Source: CAZOLI01 sp964580675 (lineage in GTDB: Bacteria > Planctomycetota > MHYJ01 > CAYXQY01). Taken from it: a DNA stretch of 11,632 bases. Under the pieces are notes generated by a model. The model was given only the letters and a program-made list of their open reading frames with translations, searched no databases and was not told the origin of the DNA. Positions 7,451-11,632 of this stretch are shown in pieces (the first letter of the stretch is position 1; each line of letters begins with the position of its first letter). The position numbers and the translations under genes are program-made. Where the stretch lies: the NCBI GenBank assembly GCA_964580675.1, contig CAZOLI010000064.1, positions 1 through 11,632 on the forward strand. The letters are read 5' to 3'.

Positions 7451-8877
7451 GATCCGTCGATTTTCTCCCGGTAAAACGCCAAAATTTCCTCCGATAACCC
7501 CCCCAGTTCCTCTTCGGGTTCCTCGGGATCCTCCACGACCCCCATGAACACGTCCTCCTGCGGTTCGTCGGAATCGATTTTCTTCCGGAGCACAAGGCAA
7601 CCCTGGTTTTCCCGCCGCTCGACGGCGTGGACGGGCATCTCCAGGGACGCTTCGATCACGGCTCGCTCCCGGATGTAATCGCGAACCGGCTGGTCCCGTT
7701 TGCCGGAGAGCAGAACGGGCGGCACCACGGCCACGAGGCGGCCGCCCGGTTTGAGCATGTCCAGAGCGCCCTCGATGTACACCGCGGCGTCCGAAAAGGA
7801 TTCCGCCAGGTCAAAGTCGTCCGAAAGAGATTCCGCCCGGCGTCTCCGCGGGGGAATCAGGGAGAAGTTGTCGTATTCTTCCTCAAACTGCTCGACGATG
7901 TTCGAGGCGACGGGATCCACCGCAATAACCTCGTTTTCTTCCGTCAGCTCCTGGGCCCACAACAGGGAACGGATGAGCTGGCGAACGGCAACCTCGTCGT
8001 CAAACACGTTGACCGACTCCTCGCCGGCCTCGGCCCGGGACAGGCCGATTTGACCGACGTTGTACTCAATCAAGCCGAGATTTTCGCCGGGAAAGGCGGC
8101 GAGAAGATCGGACAGGAACTGTCGTTCCCGGTTCTTGAGAAGATACCGAGACTGGCCGTCTTCCTCCAGTATTATGCTCTGGCGAATTTGCTGGAACCAG
8201 CCCGTAAATCGGCTCCACCGGAATGAATCCGGAAACGCAAAGGAGTTGAGGTACCGCCAGATGCGGTCCCAGTGTTTCTGCAGTTTGCGCCGGTGCTGTT
8301 TCAGGAACTCGGGCAGGCTTCCGTAACTCAGGGAGGTCTGGAGACTGGCCTTGCTGGAGGGATCGAAGTCGAGCACACCACGGTCGTGGACGTATTTCAG
8401 AAGAAGGGCGGTCAGCAGAACACCCTCCCGTTTTTTTCGGGCATCCAGTGCCCGGCGGAAAAAGGTGTGAATGTCCTCAACGGCTTCACTCCCGTCGATC
8501 AGCCGGGCGCCGGTTCCGGGTTCCGGCGGCGACGGGGGGGAGGGAAGGCGTCCATCCTCCTCACCGGCGTTGAACCAGTAATCCTTCGATCCGTTGGTGA
8601 CGTAAATGTAGGACGCGTCAAGGTGATCCGCGTAGGGTTGCATCTGGTCCCGTGCCCAGGTGCCCACGTTCTTCTTGACGTCCACCACGACGTAGGGTTG
8701 TTTCTCCCCGTCCTCGTCAGCCACGTAGACGACGGCGTCCAGGATGAACGCCCGTTCCCGGTCGGGGGGCTTCACACGAACGTCTTCCTCGATCCAGGAA
8801 AACCCCCGCTCTTCCAGACGCCGGAGCGTCTCCCGGCGAACGGTGCGTTCGTTCCAATCCTCTTCGTCAGTGGCCAT
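7447..8877 (-). CDS. PD-(D/E)XK domain fused to degenerate N6-adenine methyltransferase-like domain (476 aa)
   Basis: The N-terminal 105 residues resemble the type I R-subunit N-terminal nuclease domain: the strand ILDAVVYV carries D47, and VVVDVKK gives D66-V67-K68, a D...DxK core, followed by a helix and YIYVTNG at 90-96. A helical linker (130-265) leads to a region laid out like HsdM. Its late part is recognisable (ALDMLKPGGRLVAVVPPVLL at 371-390, then an IRERAVIEASLEMP stretch). However, the expected NPPF/Y catalytic motif appears as IPPR (341-344), and no clear Asp-Pro-x-x-Gly-x-Gly SAM loop is seen (NVGQIGLS at 273-280). Methylation is therefore doubtful, while the nuclease core is plausible. 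The S subunit follows with a 4-bp overlap, an arrangement like BcgI-type RM+S. The start lacks a Shine-Dalgarno site. An active but divergent enzyme cannot be excluded. Confidence 0.75.
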   Translation of the reverse strand: MATDEEDWNERTVRRETLRRLEERGFSWIEEDVRVKPPDRERAFILDAVVYVADEDGEKQPYVVVDVKKNVGTWARDQMQPYADHLDASYIYVTNGSKDYWFNAGEEDGRLPSPPSPPEPGTGARLIDGSEAVEDIHTFFRRALDARKKREGVLLTALLLKYVHDRGVLDFDPSSKASLQTSLSYGSLPEFLKQHRRKLQKHWDRIWRYLNSFAFPDSFRWSRFTGWFQQIRQSIILEEDGQSRYLLKNRERQFLSDLLAAFPGENLGLIEYNVGQIGLSRAEAGEESVNVFDDEVAVRQLIRSLLWAQELTEENEVIAVDPVASNIVEQFEEEYDNFSLIPPRRRRAESLSDDFDLAESFSDAAVYIEGALDMLKPGGRLVAVVPPVLLSGKRDQPVRDYIRERAVIEASLEMPVHAVERRENQGCLVLRKKIDSDEPQEDVFMGVVEDPEEPEEELGGLSEEILAFYREKIDGS

Positions 8878-8887
8878 AAAATTAGTA

Positions 8888-8922
8888 TATATAACAGAAC
8901 CATGAATTATATCCTCATTATA
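8888..8922 (-). promoter_or_regulatory. Probable promoter region of the nuclease/MTase-like and hsdS unit
   Basis: On the minus strand there is a perfect TATAAT at 8917-8922 (about 40 bp upstream of the ATG, with no good -35) and a second -10-like TATATA at 8888-8893. The second would start transcription only about 4 nt from the ATG at 8877, giving a nearly leaderless message, which would explain the lack of a ribosome site. The plus-strand 11-mer ATATAACAGAA at 8889-8899 is identical to 5944-5954 in the MoxR operon promoter, in the same orientation. Confidence 0.45.
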
Positions 8923-8947
8923 GGGGTGTATCGGTTCGTTTTAAGTT

Positions 8948-9026
8948 GTGTTATTTGCGTTTGTGGCGTTTGTTGCGTTATTGGCGTTTATTGCGTTTAT
9001 GGCGTTATTCGTTGTGCGTTGGGCGT
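8948..9026 (+). repeat. Second 9-bp GCGTT repeat array (left of gap)
   Basis: Units of 9 bp run GTGTTATTT, GCGTTTGTG, GCGTTTGTT, GCGTTATTG, GCGTTTATT, GCGTTTATG, GCGTTATTC (8948-9010) and then decay into GTTGTGCGTTGGGCGT. The unit and orientation match the array at 1105-1203. The last 55 bp (8972-9026) recur exactly at 9127-9181 beyond the gap. Confidence 0.85.
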
Positions 9027-9126
9027 NNNNNNNNNNNNNNNNNNNNNNNNNNNNNNNNNNNNNNNNNNNNNNNNNNNNNNNNNNNNNNNNNNNNNNNNNN
9101 NNNNNNNNNNNNNNNNNNNNNNNNNN
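9027..9126. other. Assembly gap of exactly 100 N
   Basis: Positions 9027-9126 are all N, the conventional length for a gap of unknown size. The 55 bp before it and the 55 bp after it are identical, as expected if two contig ends overlapping by one k-mer were scaffolded without being merged. Confidence 0.95.
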
Positions 9127-9181
9127 GTTGCGTTATTGGCGTTTATTGCGTTTATGGCGTTATTCGTTGTGCGTTGGGCGT
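9127..9181 (+). repeat. Second copy of the 55-bp gap-flanking sequence
   Basis: This stretch is identical base for base to 8972-9026 and continues directly into TATAACGGC. It is either an assembly duplicate or a real direct copy within a longer array that the assembler could not resolve. Confidence 0.85.
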
Positions 9182-9199
9182 TATAACGGCAGGCGAGGG

Positions 9200-9227
9200 G
9201 CGATTGGCGATTGGCGATTGGCGGTAG
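9200..9227 (+). repeat. 7-bp GCGATTG tandem repeat
   Basis: Three perfect GCGATTG units at 9200-9220 are followed by a degenerate GCGGTAG (9221-9227). Related GGCGGTAGGCGGTTGGCGAT sequence recurs near 9283-9304. The function is unknown. Confidence 0.7.
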
Positions 9228-9326
9228 GAAAAACAAAAAACAACAAAATATTCGAACGCAGAGGCGCAGAAAATCAGGCGGTGGGCGGTAGGCGGTTGGC
9301 GATGGGAAATAGGGCAGGGGGGCGGA

Positions 9327-9371
9327 GGTGCACGGGTGCTGGGATGCGGAGGGGATTGGTGAACAGTTCTG
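9327..9371 (+). repeat. G-rich direct repeat, left copy flanking the AbiE module
   Basis: GGTGCACGGGTGCT (9327-9340) and CAGTTCTG (9364-9371) recur in the same order and orientation at 11525-11538 and 11553-11560, just beyond the end of the AbiEii gene. The distance between the two elements differs (23 against 14 bp), so the copies are related but diverged. Confidence 0.6.
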
Positions 9372-9402
9372 GGTGTGAATGTTCGGGCTTGCAATGTTAT
9401 AG

Positions 9403-9455
9403 ATTAACAGCTATATTATAAATTAACACATATAATATAAACTGTCATTTATAAT
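9403..9455 (+). promoter_or_regulatory. AbiE promoter with candidate operator repeats
   Basis: This AT-rich stretch holds two perfect -10 hexamers TATAAT (9431-9436 and 9450-9455). The 7-mer ATTAACA occurs at 9403-9409 and again at 9422-9428, a 19-bp step, and TATATTATA (9412-9420) is the exact reverse complement of TATAATATA (9431-9439) across 10 bp. AbiEi antitoxins are known to repress their own operon by binding repeats in the promoter, so these are natural operator candidates. No good -35 is spaced correctly, so the exact promoter is unsure. Confidence 0.5.
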
Positions 9456-9471
9456 TTGGGTTTCCGACGTA

Positions 9472-10731
9472 ATGGATGCAGAAAGAAAGAACAACGGGAT
9501 AAAGCGGGCAAAAACGTTTTTAAAACACCTCGATTTTTCAATTGAGAAAGAACAGGTTTCAATCGACCAGCCCGAGGGAACAATTCGGATCGATCTGCTG
9601 GCCAGCAAACATGGAGAGACGTTCGCAATCGATGTCATCTCCTCCTCCAGCTTGCGTTCGTTTGCGAACACGTCCTTCTATAGAGCAATTGCAAAGGTAA
9701 GGGCCGCCTGCGCAATAAAAAACTGGCATCCGCTGGTTATGCTGATTCTTAAGGAACCAATCCGGGACGCATCCCGAAAAATACCCAATAAATTTCACCT
9801 GTATGCGCCGGAGGTAAACTGGGTCTGTCTTCCACCGGACGGAAAACCGATGTACATCATCGAGGGAGAAAAACAATTGCCGGGGCAGGAAAAGGTGGCC
9901 GAACAGTTAAACGATTATGAAAAAAGCGAGAGGAAGAAATCTTCTCCAGAGAAACAGAAAAAAACGCTGCGATTCAGCGACCTCGAACTCTGGATGTTGA
10001 AATACGTTCTCTATTCGAATCAGCTCGCGGGTGAAGAGTGGAATAAATGGAACCGGAAGAAGGGAAGTCGTCTTAACGAATTCAGACGTCCGTCCCGTGA
10101 TTCGAATCGAGTGTACAACGGCAATCAACTGGCGGAGGAGGCCGACGTGTCTCTGCCCACGGTGTACAACTGGTTTGAGGCGCTGGAGAACGAAGGGTTC
10201 CTGCATCGGAAAAAACGGATCTCCATCCGGCTACAAAAATTAAACGAATACGTGGAGCTGTGGACGGGAAGGTATCGGTTCCGCGATAATGAGAATCTAA
10301 TTCAGCTTCAGTTTGTCAGGAAAACAGAAAACCCGAGGCAAAAACTTCTGGATCAATTGCGGTCGCTTCCTGAACAGAGAAAAGATCGGTATCTCCTGAC
10401 GGGACATCCGGCCTCAAAGGTCTACGGCGTGTCGGTAACAACAGCTGCATCACTTCAGCTCTACAGGCGGACGGACGATTTCCAGGGACTTCGGGATGAC
10501 CTTGACCTGATTCCTGCAGAAGAAGGGCCGGGAGACGTCATCTGTTATCGACCGAAATTCGAAGAGGCGGTGTTTCGAGCCCGGATCCTGCTGGACGATT
10601 TTCCGGTTGTCGACCCGCTCCAGCTGTATCTGGATTGTTACCACCTGAACGATCGCGGGCGAGAACAGGCGGAGGCGGTAAAGGAAAAGTTGCTGTTGAA
10701 CTTCAGGAGGAGCAATGGATCAGGAAATTGA
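9472..10731 (+). CDS. abiEi: AbiEi-like type IV antitoxin / transcriptional repressor with N-terminal extension (419 aa)
   Basis: This is the first gene of an AbiE toxin-antitoxin pair. In the family, AbiEi counters the toxin without direct binding and represses the operon. A winged helix-turn-helix spans about 212-255 (NGNQLAEEADVSLPTVYNWF with the turn near 225, then FLHRKKRISI as wing). The C-terminal domain at about 300-405 ends with the family-type DPLQLYLDCYHLNDRGREQA (381-400). Residues 30-95 look like a PD-(D/E)XK-type fold (D41 in IRIDLLA, D54 in FAIDVIS), but the usual lysine is absent, so cleavage is unlikely. A Lys/Glu-rich linker follows (140-165). At 419 residues it is longer than typical AbiEi. 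The start has only a weak ribosome site. The next gene overlaps it by 17 bp. Base composition is lower in GC than the minus-strand genes. Confidence 0.75.
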   Translation: MDAERKNNGIKRAKTFLKHLDFSIEKEQVSIDQPEGTIRIDLLASKHGETFAIDVISSSSLRSFANTSFYRAIAKVRAACAIKNWHPLVMLILKEPIRDASRKIPNKFHLYAPEVNWVCLPPDGKPMYIIEGEKQLPGQEKVAEQLNDYEKSERKKSSPEKQKKTLRFSDLELWMLKYVLYSNQLAGEEWNKWNRKKGSRLNEFRRPSRDSNRVYNGNQLAEEADVSLPTVYNWFEALENEGFLHRKKRISIRLQKLNEYVELWTGRYRFRDNENLIQLQFVRKTENPRQKLLDQLRSLPEQRKDRYLLTGHPASKVYGVSVTTAASLQLYRRTDDFQGLRDDLDLIPAEEGPGDVICYRPKFEEAVFRARILLDDFPVVDPLQLYLDCYHLNDRGREQAEAVKEKLLLNFRRSNGSGN

Positions 10732-11500
10732 ACAGTACGTTGGAAACATCCTGGATGCATTATCTCCCTACCGTAAGGAATTTGTGGTGGTCGGGGGCAT
10801 CTGCGCGGCCCTCTATCACCGTGAACAGGGAGAAGACATCGGGGAGCAACTCTTTACCACTGATCTCGACATCGGCTGTCCCGCGGAGGGAATCGGTGTT
10901 CGGGAGAGGTCGTTGACGGAGATTTTGAAAGAGGTGGGGTTTGAAGAACAACTCAGCGGTTCGGAAAAAGGAATTTCGAAATTTGACCTGTCCTCCGATA
11001 GAGGAATACTCTTTGAAGTGGAATTTTTGCTTCCGGCCAGAGGATCGGATCCCGATTCGGTTGGATCTGTTCAAAACGACCTCGCAGGAGAGAAACTACG
11101 ATATTTGGATCTGCTTCTGTTTGAACCGGAGATGATTCAATTAAATCTCGGCAACAAAGACGTTTCTTTCCGTAGACCTCTTCCGGGATTGTTTATTATT
11201 CATCGTATTCTGGCCTCCGAGAAACGAAAAGACTCCGAAAAAAGAATGAAAGATTACGGATATATTCTGGATCTCATTGAGCTGTTCAGTGATCGGTTCG
11301 CGGAAATGAAAAATCACATAACACGGGCAACGAAAGCAAACAGGGAATTTGATGCATGGCTCGATAACGGCCGGAAAAAGTTACGAACATCTTTTCTGAA
11401 TGACTCCGAGCCTCTTGAACACGCCCTCGATCGTGTGCCAAGATTGGATGAGAATCGAGCGAAAGCGTTGATTGAAGATTTTTTGGATTGCTTGCGTTAG
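10715..11500 (+). CDS. abiEii: AbiEii-like nucleotidyltransferase toxin (261 aa)
   Basis: This is the toxin partner of the AbiE pair. The DNA polymerase beta-type nucleotidyltransferase core is visible: VVVGGICAALY at 24-34 supplies the GG motif, FTTDLDIG at 47-54 supplies the paired acidic residues D50 and D52, and FEVEFL at 100-105 is the likely third acidic strand (Glu in place of Asp). The AbiEii-family C-terminal helix follows: PLPGLFIIHRILASEKRK at 155-172 and then RMKDYGYILDL at 177-187. AbiEii enzymes are reported to add nucleotides and block growth. A consensus AGGAGG at 10705-10710 lies 4 nt upstream of the ATG inside the antitoxin gene, giving tight coupling. The length matches the family. 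No terminator is evident downstream; G-rich repeats begin within 25 bp of the stop. Confidence 0.85.
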   Translation: MDQEIEQYVGNILDALSPYRKEFVVVGGICAALYHREQGEDIGEQLFTTDLDIGCPAEGIGVRERSLTEILKEVGFEEQLSGSEKGISKFDLSSDRGILFEVEFLLPARGSDPDSVGSVQNDLAGEKLRYLDLLLFEPEMIQLNLGNKDVSFRRPLPGLFIIHRILASEKRKDSEKRMKDYGYILDLIELFSDRFAEMKNHITRATKANREFDAWLDNGRKKLRTSFLNDSEPLEHALDRVPRLDENRAKALIEDFLDCLR

Positions 11501-11524
11501 CGGCGCTGGACGGTTCTGGGCGGG

Positions 11525-11560
11525 GGTGCACGGGTGCTAGGGGGCGAGGGAGCAGTTCTG
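11525..11560 (+). repeat. G-rich direct repeat, right copy flanking the AbiE module
   Basis: GGTGCACGGGTGCT at 11525-11538 and CAGTTCTG at 11553-11560 repeat the elements found at 9327-9371 on the other side of the AbiE genes, in the same order and strand. Confidence 0.6.
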
Positions 11561-11600
11561 TGCAGGGGTGCAGGGGTGTAGGGGTGCAGGGGTGCGGGGG
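11561..11600 (+). repeat. Five-unit 8-bp G-quadruplex-type tandem repeat
   Basis: Five exact 8-bp steps run TGCAGGGG, TGCAGGGG, TGTAGGGG, TGCAGGGG, TGCGGGGG. Four-G tracts every 8 bp with 4-nt loops satisfy the canonical intramolecular G-quadruplex pattern on the plus strand. The array begins directly after the right-hand AbiE flanking repeat. Confidence 0.85.
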
Positions 11601-11632
11601 ATCAACCGGTTTTCTTCATCCAGTTTGAACCA

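Larger units (their letters stand above)
8878..9471. other. 594-bp intergenic region between divergent modules
   Basis: No convincing gene is present. From left to right it holds the promoter of the minus-strand restriction-like unit (8888-8922), a GCGTT-type repeat array interrupted by a 100-N gap (8948-9181), a short GCGATTG repeat (9200-9227), a short A-rich stretch and an ACGCAGAGGCGCAGA sequence near 9255-9269, G-rich degenerate repeats (about 9290-9371), and the AT-rich control region of the AbiE pair (about 9395-9460). Apparent open frames run through the Ns or the repeats and are not supported. Confidence 0.8.

Noticed and set aside
7451..7600. Upstream ATG for the S subunit, adding 50 residues
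   Set aside because: It would overlap the upstream gene by 154 bp, and the extension is Arg/Gly-rich frame-shadow sequence. The ATGA start at 7450 is far more natural.
8272..9186. Plus-strand open frame running through the 100-N gap
   Set aside because: It is antisense to the nuclease/MTase-like gene, continues through unknown bases and ends in repeat sequence.
11602..11632. Possible 3' end of a minus-strand gene at the window edge (ending in WMKKTG and a TGA)
   Set aside because: Only about ten codons are visible, which is too little to support a gene call.

Overview
The window is a bacterial defence-type accessory region. Purine-rich Shine-Dalgarno sites (AGGAGG, GAGGAG, GGGAGG) precede several starts. 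The minus-strand genes are GC-rich and their products are rich in Arg, Glu and Asp and poor in Lys. That suits a high-GC bacterium, possibly a moderate halophile, but nothing here fixes the taxon. Nearly all the DNA is taken up by two unlike modules plus short tandem repeats.

Minus-strand module (about 8877 down to 4, read right to left). First comes a two-gene unit resembling part of a type I or BcgI-like restriction system: a protein with an N-terminal PD-(D/E)XK-type domain and a C-terminal N6-adenine-methyltransferase-like domain whose catalytic motifs look eroded (7447-8877). Its stop overlaps (ATGA) the start of a two-TRD specificity (S) subunit (6140-7450). After a promoter-bearing AT-rich gap comes a tight four-gene operon: a small beta-rich protein (5449-5856), a MoxR-type AAA+ ATPase (3991-5436), a 400-residue protein I do not recognise (2779-3981), and a protein with an HExxH metallopeptidase-like domain plus a vWA MIDAS domain (1226-2770). 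A 9-bp tandem-repeat array then separates a classical AAA ATPase (4-1065). No HsdR helicase/translocase is present. The favoured reading is inference: the S subunit and the dead methyltransferase recognise DNA, the PD-(D/E)XK domain is the possible effector, and MoxR-vWA is the ATP-driven gate or remodeller.

Plus-strand module (9472-11500). This is a type IV toxin-antitoxin pair of the AbiE kind: an AbiEi-like winged-helix antitoxin/repressor with an unusual N-terminal extension, then an AbiEii nucleotidyltransferase-like toxin overlapping it by 17 bp behind a consensus AGGAGG. It is visibly AT-richer than the minus-strand genes and is flanked by related G-rich direct repeats, so it probably has a separate origin.

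Repeats and assembly. Two same-orientation arrays of 9-bp GCGTTATTN-like units (1105-1203 and about 8948-9026) bracket the restriction-like/MoxR-vWA cassette. The second is broken by a run of exactly 100 N (9027-9126), and its two sides carry the same 55 bp. This strongly suggests two overlapping contig ends rather than truly missing sequence. A 7-bp GCGATTG repeat and a five-unit 8-bp G-quadruplex-like repeat complete the picture. The 594-bp stretch 8878-9471 holds only promoters, repeats and the gap.
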